A stretch of DNA of 64,000 nt from Pteria penguin (GCA_035048485.1 CM068590.1:12198494-12262493), one strand, 5' to 3'; shown: positions 29,101 through 39,065, counted from the first letter of the stretch. Notes: a model not told the origin generated them from the letters alone. Made by a program: numbers and translations.

Positions 29101-32100
29101 GGTATGACTGCGATGTTTATTAAGTTCATTTTGATTGGTTGAAGACACATGACGATAGGTTTTGATTGGTTGAATTATAGATTGGTTTTCAGTACATATT
29201 GAATAATTTTTAGGGGTGACTACTGTGTTTGTAAAGTGGTTTTGATAGGAAAGAATTATACATGATTAGATATTTTGATGATTTTCTCAGAAATTTGAAT
29301 GACATATTTAGATCTTAAAATTGAGCATTGGTAAATTTATTGTCCCCTGCTTTCTCGAAAGCGTTGGGACATTAAATCTCAGTCATCTGTCTGTCCATTC
29401 GTATCGGCCTGTCTGTCACAAAAACTTTAACCTTGGTCATACATTTTAACCATAAGAGTAAGACATAAGGCCTTCATATTTGGCATGTGTTTCCCTTATT
29501 GCAATATCTTTCCGTTAGTACTGAAATTTTTCATCATGTGACCTTGATGTGACCTTTGTCCTACTTCAATGTAACTTTGTAACCGTAAGACATAGGACCT
29601 TCATATTTAGCATGTGTGTCTGTAGACATACACAACCATGATCGTATGTCAGAGATCATTGCACCCTTACTGATAAAACCCCCAAAGCAAGGGAGGGACC
29701 ACAATTCTGTGAATTTGCTTGTTGAATGCTAATACTTATTACAATATAGTAAAGGTTATTGGGTCTTGGATGGTTCTATGTCATTTCTGAGGGCTCACTC
29801 TGGATTCAAAAACTCCAAAATTCATATTTGCAGTCTAATTTCAAACATTTGTAAATAGTGAAAACAAGGTCTGGTTTTCAAAAAGAGTATTCAGTATTTG
29901 ATGCAGTGATTTATGAAAATTGTGTTGCATTTCAAAACAAACTATTGCAAAATATGACAAAAATGAAGAACATTGTGAGCCTTGCTCCTTTGTAGCAGTT
30001 TTATAAGAGGCATTGGTTTTTTAGGCTTGGATAAGTACACAAATTGGAATCTGAAGGTCATTATTTCACTAAAATTATCCCTCCACCATTCGAAAATGTA
30101 AAAATGCCACCTATTGAGTATGTGAGATATATACATGTACATATGCAGCATGAAATAAGGAAATTTTAGTCCGGCAAATTTAAAAGTGGAACTGGCATTT
30201 GGACAAAGAAATTCAGAAATTTAATTCACTTGATCTCAAAAAAATTAATTTAAAGAGTCAAAAAAAAAAATTTAAAGAGTTGTTATTGAATACAAGATAA
30301 AGAAATTTGTGCTCTTTGAAGGAACAAAGATTTAGGGTTTTGAATTTAGCTTGAATTTAGAGTTATTTCTGGAAAACTGCTCTAAATGATGATAGTTGCT
30401 TGAATTTGATAATTATTTATAATTAAATTGGTATATTGCACGTTATGTGGAAATATTCAAGTACTCACTACTCAGATACTCAGTACTCAAATAGTGTGAT
30501 CCATACAGATAACATAGGGTTTTTTCCTCCACAGGATCTGCACGTACAGAAGGCTTCTATAAACTGTCCTCTAAAGAGAAAAGCAAGCGGAAGAAAGAAG
30601 AACCAGAGAATCAAGATCATAAAGACCTGGCTAGAATCACTGTAAGTGCTGGCAATGTATCAGAGAGAGAGAGATGAGTCTTAATTATGAATCGTTTATC
30701 AAGTAATGCCAGGTTTTAATTTATGAACATATTAGAATGTGTGCATAGATAATTTAACTTTTGACGCAACTTTTACTCCAGTAAATACATTTGTATTATA
30801 ATTTCTAATGATTCCTGTTTTTTCATCCTCTTGTCTTTTTACCTATATCTTAGTCTAATTCATTCATTATGCAAAGCCCTCTTAATCTTGACTTTACTGC
30901 ACTTAGAAATCTAGATGGCAAAGGTTTCAGAGTTGACTTAGTATGTAAAATGTTCACATTGACAATATTCAAGAGAAGTTACAGTACAGACTACAGTTCA
31001 TTTTTCCACCTACCACGGTGGGCTACTTCCAGGTGTAAATTCAAGAATTACACCATACACCATACACTGCATGTATTTTATAAAGGCATAAATGAACACA
31101 AGTAAATTTCTTCCTGTATTCTCACAGATTTCATGTGTATTTCCAACATTGTGTGTGGGGGTTTTTTTTTTTGCAATTTCTCCATAACACCTGTACTTTA
31201 CTGTAGCACGGTATCCAAAATTGAAGTGATCAATCGGTACTGTTTCCAACTTGCTGCGGAATTGTGGATCTTAGCATTGAACAATTAAACTATATAAAAT
31301 TTTGTGAAGCAATATTTTTCAGCTCAGAATGTCTTACTTCCCTGTTTTAGATACCATAACGATAATTCTCAAAGATAACTGGCCTTTTGTGAAAGTGGGT
31401 TAAAATGCAACGCTCTCACTAATTCTGGTATCAGACTCATTGTCCTTTAGGAGCAGCGTTGTAGGGTGGATATAGTTATGGTATTATTCGTTTGTGAGTG
31501 TATGTGTGCATGCGTGGATGCATGAGTGTGTCTGTAACAAAACCTAAAAATCAAAGTTTTAGCCCTATTGGGTTTCATACTTCATATATAGCTTAAGTAT
31601 AAGGAGAAAAAAGATCTTTATTGATTTTGGGGTCAAAAGGTCACAGTCAATTGAGAACCATGGATTTTGCTGCCTGCCAGGAGATGTCATGCTTTGCTTG
31701 TTTCTTGTCTGCATTCACTCAAGACACAAGTGGCAGAAGGAAATAAGTAATAGCTTGTTAAGGGATTTCTTCCAGTAATCTGGTTTGTTTTTCTAATGTC
31801 TAAACACTGGTCACTACCATCAAGGTCAAGTTATCATGCTTTTGCATAAACAATGGCAAAAGACCCCAATATTTTTAACAGAATTATGAATATATAATAA
31901 ATTAATCATTTCAGGAGAAGAAAGCTCATTCATCTAGAGAAGCTCGGCATGAAAACCGTCGACTGCAAGTATCTGTACAAGACTTGGAATTCGCTGATCT
32001 CTTTAAATTCAATCAACTTCGGGTAAGTTTCTTAGATGGCTTTTTTTGTTATTTTCTGTAGTTTACCAAATCTTGCATCTTCAATAACATTTCTGATTAA

Positions 32101-35100
32101 AAGTTTGAAATTGGTAGTTTTTAAAGTCTAGGTAAAGTTTACCGTGTTTTGGTGGAACAACATTAAAGTTATAAATACAGAAGTAAAATGTTAAAGGATT
32201 TCTTCCAGTAATCTGATTTCTTTTCCTAATGTCTAAACACATGTCACTGCCATCAAGGTCAAGTAATCGCGCTGTTGCATAAACAATGGCAAAAGACCCC
32301 AATTTTTTCACAGATGTATTGAAGTTTTTCAGATAAGATGAACAATACTATAATCCAGGCATCTATATCTAATAACTCATATTTATGATTTAGCAATACT
32401 TGACGAACATTTTATGCTCCTGCCATATATGGCAGGGGGCAAAATAGTATTACACCTCCCCATGGAAGGATTTAAATGAAACTTTGAACAAAGACCACAA
32501 TAGGTAGATGTGCATTATTGTAAGGGGAATTACGGCCCTTGGACTAAATTCTGCTACCAGCGAATGGGGTGGGGGAGAGGGAGCATTCATGGCACACCAA
32601 CACATCTAGTTCTTGAAGAATTATACTTCCTTATTCTTACAAAGGCCAAGTAGAATAATATTACGCATTTCTACTTTCAGTTACGTAAGAAGCAGCTCAA
32701 ATTCGCTCGTAGCGGTATCCATGATTGGGGTTTGTTTGCCCTAGAACCTATCGCTGCGGACGAAATGGTTATCGAGTACGTTGGGGAGAGTATACGACAG
32801 TCTACAGCTGACTTACGAGAGAAGAAATACGAAGCCGAGGGATGTGGCAGCAGCTATTTATTCAGGGTTGACACAGAGACCATTATCGATGCTACCAAGG
32901 TTGGCAACTTGGCTAGATTCATCAATCACTGCTGTAATGTAAGTATAATATATCTATATCACTTAGTATTGTTTAAAATTTGATTTCTGAAAACTGAAGT
33001 TAGCAAGAAAAAAGTGTGAACTGTCAGTAGGTATGCAGTAGCATACCACTAGTTTGAATCCAGAGTGTTAAGAGGTTAGAGGTTATTGTATGTACAATGA
33101 TGACATTTGATGCTAATTCTCCTCTATAGTTTGCCAGATTACTACTAAAGTTTTATTACCCCCTCACGACAGTGTTGCAGGGGGGGGGGGGGTATAGTAA
33201 TGGTACCATTTGATGTGTGGCTGCATGTGTTAGTAACTAAACATTTTAGACATTCTAGAAGTCCTTCCAAGTTTTGGCCCTATTGGGCCCATACCTCACA
33301 TGTAGCTTTAGAATAAGGAGAGAAAGATCCTTATTGATTTAGGGGTTAAAAGGTTCAAGGTTAAGGTCACTAGAGGTCATCATAGAAAAGCATTGTAGAC
33401 ACTCTAGAAGTCACAATTTTAGCCCTATTAGGTTCACACTTCACATATAACCAAAGAAAAAAGAGAGGAAGATCCTGATTGATTTTGGGGACAAAACATC
33501 AAAGATCAAGGTCAGTTAAGTGCCATGAAGTTTGCTGCCCTACAAGGAGATACCATGCTTGGTGTTGCCTTTGTTAGTAGAATTATTCTGCTGCATTCAC
33601 ACTGGTGGAGATTCAGGTTCTTTCAATTGGAAACTTTACCCAGCTGCTTTGAATTTTGAACTGTTGCTTGATAAGCGATTTAGAAGTAAATGATATACTT
33701 GTAATTTTACAAATCATTATTAAGCAGGGAATAAACTTAACGCTCGCCCACTCGCCCAAGACGAGTAAAATTTGTTGTGGACGACAAAGAAACACTTCCT
33801 ACTCGCCCACGTGGCGAACAAAAAATCTGCAAGACGAATCGGCCGTTTCCTTGTTGAATTCTAATCTGAATCATCTAAACGCTTAATTCCGTCACTGAGT
33901 AAGCAGAAGTAAGCGTCTAGATGTTTCAAATCCAGACATGTTCTTTTTATTTGTTAGTTAGCAGTATCTGGTTTCAGTGGTGTAGCTACCATTACGCCAA
34001 ATACACACGTGCGTACACATCATTTTGTCAAAATTATACTATCTCATGAGAGAGAGAGAGGGAGAGGTGGTCGTTTTCTTTTCCCCCAAACCCCTGCCTT
34101 CCTTGTGCGTACACGATTTGCGCTCTGGCTACGCCCTTGGGTTTCACGTTTGTTTATATAGGTCAAAGCATAGTAATTCCATTTCCCATAAGGTCTCATG
34201 TTAAATTAACAAATTTCCAGCAAGATTTACAAACATCCTGCATTTTAGCTACATAAAATCTAATTTCTGTTGAAACGGTCGGCTCATACCTTCACCGTTT
34301 CAATAGAAATTATATACAATCCATATATCAAAATGTTTGTCAGATCGTCCTCTATCAGAATTTTAACAGTTTATCATAGGTTATCCACCTTAATTTTGAG
34401 AAAATCATGCTGGAAGGGGGTCACCCCCCAAAATTCAAACGTAAACAACCTATCTATCTATCTATCTATCTATCTCTTTATACTGCAACCACCCCTTTTT
34501 AGGTTATAAAATTTCTACATTAGCGAAATGAGATAAAAAATCATGATTTTACAGCAGAATCAATCTTTATTTATCAATAGATTAAATAAATTCATTCAAT
34601 CACAGCTCCTGATACATTGAAATAGTATTCCTCTCTCTCTACACCATCAGCCAATCACGACTCTCGTTAATTACTGTTCTTTGACCTTTAAATTATGGCT
34701 CAACAAGCCCACTTAGGAAGTTTATTTTTTTCGCCGTTCCCATGAAACGAAATGTATCGCCGACAAAACGGGACGATTACTTCAAGGAGTAAAATTGGAG
34801 AGAAATTGTTGTGTAATGTAATAAAATTCAGAAAAAAATTGATTAGTTTTTCTTGCAATTTTTGAATGGTTTTAGTGTGGACTCATAAAGATTGGTGTGG
34901 GCCAGTAGATTCTGAGTCTTACGAGCCCACATGACTCGTAAAAATTTCTGTTAAGTTTATTCCCTGTTAAGCACGTTAAACTTGCATAGAGCAAGTAGTA
35001 TTGCTTATATGGGTCAAGCTACATCTTTTTTTTAAACTTTTAAGTTTACACTTTGAATGTTGGATATTGCAGGGTAATTGGATTTTATTTTTGATTTCAG

Positions 35101-35274
35101 CCAAATTGTTACGCAAAGATCATTACCGTGGAATCCCAGAAGAAAATTGTCATCTATTCAAAGCGTGATATTGATGTTAATGAAGAAATCACTTACGATT
35201 ATAAATTTCCAATTGAAGATGAGAAGATTCCTTGTTTGTGCGGGGCACCTAATTGTCGCGGTACTCTCAACTGA
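11175..35274 (+). CDS. SETD1: SETD1 histone H3 lysine-4 methyltransferase (Set1/COMPASS catalytic subunit)
   Basis: Fifteen coding exons join without a phase error to 5139 nt (1712 aa, close to human SETD1A at about 1700): 11175-11273, 14774-14869, 15302-15472, 16344-16443, 16880-19212, 19593-19814, 20967-21048, 22882-22971, 23893-24070, 27490-27630, 28122-29101, 30535-30641, 31915-32022, 32681-32938 and 35101-35274. Domains in order: N-terminal NYKLLVDP segment; RRM (about residues 77-155); Gly/Pro/Asn-rich, RD/ND-rich and Pro-rich low complexity (263-630); [11 protein letters not shown] (about 638); a conserved helix with [13 protein letters not shown] (about 891-925); LPSFK (to 1007); acidic stretch (1035-1123); N-SET (about 1405-1497); Win motif (1498-1507); SET (1573-1690); post-[13 protein letters not shown]. 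The enzyme deposits H3K4 methylation with WDR5, RBBP5, ASH2L and DPY30 in the nucleus. The start at 11175 is the first in-frame ATG of its exon; an upstream ATG would reach a stop across the splice. All catalytic motifs are intact. Confidence 0.97.
13077..13670. mobile_element. piggyBac-type MITE with TTAA target sites
   Basis: Termini AGGGACATAGTCCGA and TCGGACCATGCTCCT form inverted repeats and both are bordered by TTAA (13073-13076 and 13671-13674). No transposase frame is present. TTAA on both sides fits piggyBac, though the ends do not start with the usual CCC, so the superfamily call is tentative. Confidence 0.65.
14310..14486 (-). mobile_element. tRNA-derived SINE, copy 1 (intron 1 of SETD1, antisense)
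   Basis: Read on the minus strand it has a pol III A box (TGGTGTAGTGGTTAAGCGC) and B box (GGTTCGATTCC), a conserved body ending TGTTGAAAGCGACGTAAAAC, and an (ACCA)n-type tail. A perfect 15-bp target duplication TTGGTTGGGTTACAG flanks it (14295-14309 and 14487-14501), so this is a true LINE-mediated insertion. Confidence 0.93.
15302..16443 (+). other. SETD1: SETD1 RRM domain (two exons)
   Basis: The exons at 15302-15472 and 16344-16443 encode residues 66-155. VTFTNLND is the RNP2-like strand and [10 protein letters not shown] the RNP1-like strand, split by the intron. SETD1 proteins carry one N-terminal RRM at this place, where it contributes to chromatin or RNA recruitment. The aromatic positions of canonical RNP1 are largely absent, as in other SETD1 RRMs. 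Confidence 0.9.
17190..18320 (+). other. SETD1: Low-complexity centre of SETD1: G/P/N-rich, RD/ND-rich, then Pro-rich
   Basis: Within the 2.3-kb exon, residues about 263-400 are Gly/Pro/Asn-rich. Residues about 410-560 are a run of Arg/Asp/Asn repeats with several near-tandem DRNYNND copies at 17755-17830. Residues about 563-630 are proline-rich. The Arg-Asp pattern resembles the RD-rich segments of RNA-processing factors and should be disordered. The DNA here is purine-rich and repetitive (GATAGAAATTATAATAAT-like), so length variation between alleles is likely. Confidence 0.85.
20371..20536 (+). mobile_element. tRNA-derived SINE, copy 2 (intron 6 of SETD1, diverged)
   Basis: Same family as the 14.3-kb element: A box TGGTATAGTAGTTAAGCGC and B box GGTTCGATCC, then GAGGTTGCTTACCTCCTGC and TTGTTGAAGGCAATG. 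The tail is degraded and no target duplication remains, so it is the oldest of the three copies. Confidence 0.88.
21049..22881 (+). other. SETD1 intron 7, nothing recognised
   Basis: No frame, SINE or TIR element that I can support. A short imperfect inverted pair near 22712-22780 (GTCCGCCAGCGGCA / TGCCGCCGACGGAC) is the only structure. Confidence 0.5.
24237..26598. mobile_element. hAT-like element with 5-bp target duplication, interrupted copy
   Basis: Left end CAGAGGCGTAGCTAG and right end CAGCTACGCCCCTG are inverted repeats; CACCC flanks both sides (24232-24236 and 26599-26603). The outer 390 bp on the left and 80 bp on the right match, in inverse orientation, the compact 451-bp copy at 58667-59117. 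The 1.9 kb between them has no counterpart there. It lies in SETD1 intron 9 and has no transposase ORF. Confidence 0.85.
24627..26515. mobile_element. Putative second element nested in the 24.2-kb hAT-like copy
   Basis: The extra DNA relative to the 58.7-kb copy starts with AAGGCGTCGAGC (24627-24638) and ends with its exact reverse complement (26504-26515). Next to the left end lies a perfect hairpin GTCGAGCA-TT-TGCTCGAC. This suggests a nested 1.9-kb TIR element. Alternatively it is the original interior of a longer parent. No clear target duplication or transposase frame was found. Confidence 0.5.
26703..27339. mobile_element. Fold-back element with ~135-bp inverted repeats (SETD1 intron 9)
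   Basis: ATATAGGCCATTTCA at 26701 and TGAAATGGCCTATAT ending at 27341 start inverted arms of about 135 bp that include TGCATAyC, AAAGGTGACTG and GGTCAATTGACC. A second partial copy of the terminal motif (GGACCATTTCAGTAAAGTAA) lies at about 27101. TA borders both ends; the superfamily is unknown. Confidence 0.7.
27027..27440 (+). repeat. Imperfect direct repeat around the fold-back right arm
   Basis: The segments 27027-27103 and 27359-27440 are diverged direct copies sharing TCATTG, GTTAAnATTTCCCATA and ACATACTGTnTATACTTnAAGC. This suggests a composite or partly duplicated element overlapping 26703-27339, ending about 50 bp before coding exon 10 of SETD1. Confidence 0.6.
28800..29101 (+). other. 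SETD1: SETD1 N-SET domain
   Basis: The end of the 28122-29101 exon encodes [15 protein letters not shown], then [17 protein letters not shown], a helical stretch and [14 protein letters not shown]. These are hallmarks of the N-SET (COMPASS-Set1 N) domain that anchors complex subunits next to the SET domain. A basic PKRRRK patch follows directly. Confidence 0.9.
29340..29700 (+). repeat. Diverged dispersed repeat with internal duplication (intron 11)
   Basis: Two partial units share AAGACATAnGnCCTTCATATTT and GCATGTGT, about 125 bp apart, with TGACCTTGATGTGACCTT between them. It ends with CCCCAAAGCAAGGGAGGGACC. Confidence 0.55.
30535..30580 (+). other. SETD1: SETD1 Win motif (WDR5-interaction), GSARTEGFY
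   Basis: The exon starting at 30535 begins inside the Gly codon of [16 protein letters not shown] (residues 1498 on). In MLL/SETD1 enzymes the motif (G/S)-x-A-R-x-E inserts its arginine into the WDR5 cavity that also reads histone H3 Arg2. Here the arginine is residue 1501 and its context A-R-T is identical to the start of histone H3. The motif sits on its own exon border between N-SET and SET, as expected. Confidence 0.9.
31445..31710 (+). repeat. Dispersed repeat family R1, copy 1 (SETD1 intron 12)
   Basis: Contains in order GCAGCGTTGTAGGG, TATAGTTATGG, a GT-rich stretch, GTAACAAAACC, TTTTAGCCCTATTGGGTT, AGTATAAGGAG and GGTCAAAAGGTCA. The same order recurs at 33.2 kb and, inverted, at 63.6 kb. 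No coding potential. Confidence 0.75.
31758..31881 (+). repeat. Direct repeat copy A, just before SETD1 coding exon 13
   Basis: A segment of 124 bp from TTAAGGGATTTCTTCCAGTA to the polypyrimidine-like TTTTTAACAG. Copy B at 32191-32313 is its direct repeat on the other side of the exon. Confidence 0.85.
32191..32313 (+). repeat. Direct repeat copy B, just after SETD1 coding exon 13
   Basis: About 123 bp, closely matching 31758-31881 (TTAAAGGATTTCTTCCAGTA to TTTTTTCACAG). It ends like a 3' splice site but no exon follows. Confidence 0.85.
32410..32620 (+). repeat. Dispersed repeat family R2, partial copy (SETD1 intron 13)
   Basis: GCTCCTGCCATATATGGCAG, TAGGTAGATGTGCATT and GGCACACCAACACATCTAGT match the order of family R2 at 39.7 kb. 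It ends about 60 bp before the catalytic SET exon. Confidence 0.6.
33160..33570 (+). repeat. Dispersed repeat family R1, copy 2 with internal tandem duplication (intron 14)
   Basis: The head CACGACAGTGTTGCAGGGG is followed by TATAGTAATGGTACC and two tandem units of about 145 bp, each starting TAGACAnTCTAGAAGTC and containing GCCCTATT and AGATCCTnATTGATTT. Confidence 0.75.
33975..34139. mobile_element. Small hAT-like MITE nested in the 33.7-kb element, duplication GGTTT
   Basis: The left end CAGTGGTGTAGCTA and the reverse complement of the right end, CAAGGGCGTAGCCA, are related. GGTTT flanks both sides (33970-33974 and 34140-34144). A (GA)n tract and a C run lie inside. Confidence 0.82.
34261..34312. 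mobile_element. 52-bp hairpin remnant of the MULE-like fold-back family
   Basis: It begins TAATTTCTGTTGAAACGGTC, runs through GGCTCATACCTTCACCG and ends directly with GTTTCAATAGAAATTA, that is, both extreme tips of the 59.8-kb element with everything between deleted. No flanking duplication is clear. Confidence 0.75.
34448..34480. repeat. (ATCT)n microsatellite
   Basis: Six or more ATCT units inside the 33.7-kb hAT-like element. Confidence 0.9.
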
Positions 35275-35825
35275 GCATCAAAGAGGTCCAATGCATGATG
35301 GTATTAAAGTGACATTATAGATGGTAAAATACATTCTGTCTGCACTGCTCAAATGTACCTATGTAATAGCTAGCATAGGACAGATGATGAAAGCTCTGGA
35401 AAGGTTACAAAAAATTTCAGAATGTCTCAGTGGAAAAGAAAATATTGTCCAGCTATGTGAAATTGAGTAGAAAAAAGAAAAAAATTCTTGCACAGAAAGT
35501 ACAAGGAAGGCTATGTTCATGTCAAAGATACTAGTGTTAGCATACAATGTGAAAAATTGTACAGGAGGGAATTAAGAACTTCCCTTATGTGAATGTAAGC
35601 AGATTTACAAGAAATGATGAAATATGATTGGGCTTCTTATGAAAATAAATGATAAAATATTCAGCTCAGAATTGGCTGTCAGGTCAAAAGAGATTGAGGA
35701 TAAAGCTCTGATTTGTTTTATTGGCATCACTCAAAAAATGTGATAGAAGCAATTTTTCTCTCACATAAAATATTTGCATGATTATGGCAGAAAAAGCACT
35801 GAAGAGTATATGCAAAATCTAAATA

Positions 35826-36224
35826 CACTACCCTCCATAAGTAAGTACCCATCTCAGGAATTTTCTATAAAGACGACAAATAATAAGTCAATATTTTAGG
35901 TTGTTAGATTTTAACTGATAGAATGTTGGGACAATTTGTCTGGCAGGAGAGGCAGAACACTTGTTAAAAGCATGCCTAAACATATTCAAGCTGTGATAAG
36001 GGCAAGAGGAGGGTACAAACATTAGACTGAAATGTGCATTTTAGATTAGTATTGCATTTGTATGATTTTTAAAAAATGTTTTGTTAAACTTCACTTTTTC
36101 ATTATAAACATGTTCTTTCATTGAATTTTAACAGCAAAATTATTTCTATTTCTTTCATTTTTGTCAAATTAATTCCAAAAATATGAAAAACATAAGAGTG
36201 TGTACTTATTTATGGAGGGAAGTG
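35826..36224. mobile_element. Tc1/mariner-type MITE, 399 bp
   Basis: Ends CACTACCCTCCATAAGTAAG and (inverted) CACTTCCCTCCATAAATAAG are flanked by TA (35824-35825 and 36225-36226). CAnTnCCCTCCATAA is a typical Tc1/mariner terminus. It lies in the SETD1 3' region and has no transposase. Confidence 0.85.
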
Positions 36225-36371
36225 TATATGAAAAAAAAATTATTTATGTCATCAGTATTTTATGACAAAAAAAAGACATGAGATTTATGTTTTTGACCAC
36301 AGAATTTTGAAAATTGATGAAACAGTGTTGTTATAATTCCTGATCTTAATGAAATTTACATTTCTTGTATA

Positions 36372-36531
36372 GACCCTTTCACTATTGCCATGGGACTAAA
36401 GTTTTTGGTTGGCAAGTTATAACATTTTGTATAAAATTTTTGATGTCATAATAAAAAATTGATGGTTTCTGACATCATTTTGATGGAACAGTTATGATTT
36501 TGCCATCAGTCCCACAGTAATAGTGAAAAAG
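36372..36531. mobile_element. 160-bp MITE, TA target site, same family as 4.3 kb
   Basis: Ends GACCCTTTCACTATTGCC and (inverted) CTTTTTCACTATTACTG match; TA lies at 36370-36371 and 36532-36533. The interior shares GTCATAAT and TGACATCATTTTGAT with the 4280-4442 element, so they are members of one family at almost equal length. Confidence 0.8.
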
Positions 36532-36533
36532 TA

Positions 36534-39060
36534 TATTAAAGCTCAATATATAAATCAAATTTGCTCATAAAAATTCTTCGCAATCCTGAAAACAGTTCTG
36601 ATTCATAAATTGTTAAGGTAAATACTTCTAAATACAGTCAGACTTGTGAAAAAGGTTACATATGGGATGAGTTAAGTTCATTTTTTAAGAAATTCAAAAG
36701 TAGGAATTGAAGATATTGTGCTTTCAAGTTGTGCAATTAAAATTACTTGAAATGGTTCATAAGTAACAAAAATAGTGATTTAACCTCCCGACCAGTATAC
36801 GTCGTATTTTATTGTTAGCTCGATCTAGAATACTCCAATACTCTTCTTCAGTCTTTCTCTAGTTGGTCAACTGCACAGTAATGTATGATCACTGAATACG
36901 TAGTGCTTTAATTAAAGAGCGAAATCCAAAATAGTTTATGAAGAAGTGATGTGAGGTGATAGTCCCATGCTGAGTGATTGACTGTATGTAACCGTAGCTA
37001 GGTTGGTTTCCACCTTTTTGGAGTGGTGAATGTAGAAGTTTAACTTTAGAAATATTGATACATCGGATACATAAAAATCAGTGTTTCAAGAAAATTTACA
37101 TTTTAATGGTTTTACCATTAAAAGTATTGAGATTGACAAATTAACTTTTTTTTTATTTTTGTACCTATAAAGAAATTTCAGCTCTTTCATTTTCCTTTCA
37201 GCAGACCTTTTTTTATGTGGCAAAAATTACATGTTAGTTGAAATGTTTTTCAAATTATTCAATATACAATTTAATTGCAGAGCAATAAAATGATTTTTCA
37301 TTGGAAGTTCAGTAAATTATTTATATACATTACATGTGTACTTTTCTCTTTCTCTGTTAAAGACTTGTGATACAAAAATAAAAAGAAAATATATGTAGTC
37401 TACAGTAAATCTTGTGAAAAAATGTGTATGCAATACAAAATCAGAATAAACTAAAAGTAGACATTGTTCAAGACTTGCAGTAAATAATTTGATTAGTATG
37501 GGAAGGGATGAGTGGTAGGGTTCCTATCCTGGTATGGAGTGAGCGAGTGATTACAAAGAGATGAAAGTTACATTGTGAAGATCAGTGTTGAGGTAAAGGT
37601 TATTGAATGAAATATTGTACGTACCTGCTTGTATGTGATTGCAAATGATACTGTACTTATTCAATGGCTTTGAAATTTAGGTCAGAAATGGCTTCATGAG
37701 ACACATTGTGATAGATATGTCAAATTTACACACACTTATTAATCACATTTCACTTTAAGGATATTTTACTGAATACATTGTATATCCTGTCATTTGTTAC
37801 CTACTCTTTTCATTATACTGTATATGTAGAATGCAATTATCAATACTTTTGTATCCCGTCACATTACTTTAGGATCGTGTGACCATGAGATGTGTCACAT
37901 GACTGTCATGTGACTGCAAAGGCAGCTATTTTTTTTCCCCATAAAAATGTATTGTACTTCTCAGTCTAGTGGAAACAATAGTAGATAGAGGTTGCAGATT
38001 GTTGATTTTGAATTTTGTTTTAATATAAGCACAATTTTATAATAGAATGGTATTTAAAAAATGCTAATAGTACATGTACAAATATGAATTTGGTGTTACA
38101 TGGTGTTACATGTGTCTTTATAACAGTAATGTAAGAAATATTTACTGTGCTTTTGGGCGTTCATTTTCGTTAATGGCATTGCACTCAAGATGTTTTGGTG
38201 TTTGATTTTTGTTCTTCTTTGTAGTTTCTTCTTGCGACTGTTACCACTTTGGCGGCAGATGTGTTAGCTATAAAATTTACTTCCAAGAGTACAAAATTTG
38301 AGTAGTCAATATAATTTTGATACAAAGTTGTTGCAATAAAGTATCGATAAACGATACATAAAAATGTTCTTTTAAAAGTGTTCAGAAGACTGTTTACTAC
38401 ATGGTTAATAGATTCAAGATATCGCATACATTTGTACACCCAAGAAATGATTCCTTCATTATTTAAATTACTGGCATTGATGGAAAAATGAATCTTTCAA
38501 AATTTCATATTTAAGTTACATTTTATAGGGTTATATTCACTTAAGTTTGAAGGTTTTAAAATATTTTAGGTAAGAAAATTGAACCCAAACCCCCCAAAAT
38601 TTAGAGGTAATCTATAAATAACTAAGTTGCTTGTAATTTGCATATTACTGTTAGTATTTGTTGTTTATTAAGTATAAATTGAATACCTTTATGAACGACT
38701 TGTTGAATCTGATGGAAATGTAAATATTTGTACATAACGTATATATATATATATTTTCCGAATTAGTGCTGTATTGAAAGTGCATCGAGTAAAAGATTTC
38801 CATGGTATATGTAAATTTAACACGAGTGATTTGTATTGATATGAAATATGCATGATAGTATACATGTGAATCTTGTACAGTCTCTGAAGAAAAGCATTTT
38901 ATAAATAAAATGTTTTTAAATTGAAACATGAAATTTTTCTTCAATTCTGTCTTCACAATAGGGTTTGTTGGTTCAGAATGTTGGAGTCAAACTGTTTGTT
39001 GGACCTCTTCAAAACCTTGTATATGTCTATTTCCTCACCAGGGGGACTGATTTAACAAGA
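36534..39060. other. No gene or repeat recognised
   Basis: AT-rich DNA with short frames only and two AATAAA signals. Part may be the SETD1 3' UTR. Confidence 0.5.
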
Positions 39061-39065
39061 AGTTG

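Larger units (their letters stand above)
33725..34966. mobile_element. hAT-like element, 1242 bp, 5-bp target duplication TTAAG (SETD1 intron 14)
   Basis: A perfect 17-bp terminal inverted repeat CAGGGAATAAACTTAAC is flanked by TTAAG (33720-33724 and 34967-34971). Two younger insertions (33975-34139 and the hairpin at 34261-34312) and an (ATCT)n tract lie inside. The interior encodes no transposase that I can see. Confidence 0.88.
32681..35271 (+). other. SETD1: SETD1 catalytic SET and post-SET domains (two exons)
   Basis: The exons at 32681-32938 and 35101-35274 encode residues 1570-1712. SAM-binding and catalytic motifs are intact: [41 protein letters not shown] then NPNCYAK across the splice, and EEITYDYKF. 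The post-[16 protein letters not shown] ends the protein and provides zinc-binding cysteines. NHCC instead of the more general NHSC is characteristic of SETD1-type enzymes and not a defect. Confidence 0.95.
35275..38909 (+). other. Probable SETD1 3' UTR and downstream DNA
   Basis: No gene is visible here after the SETD1 stop. AATAAA signals occur at 35644, 37284 and 38904; which one is used cannot be told. Two TA-flanked MITEs lie inside (35826-36224 and 36372-36531). From 36534 to 38900 I see only AT-rich sequence with no coding or repeat structure I can support. Confidence 0.4.
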
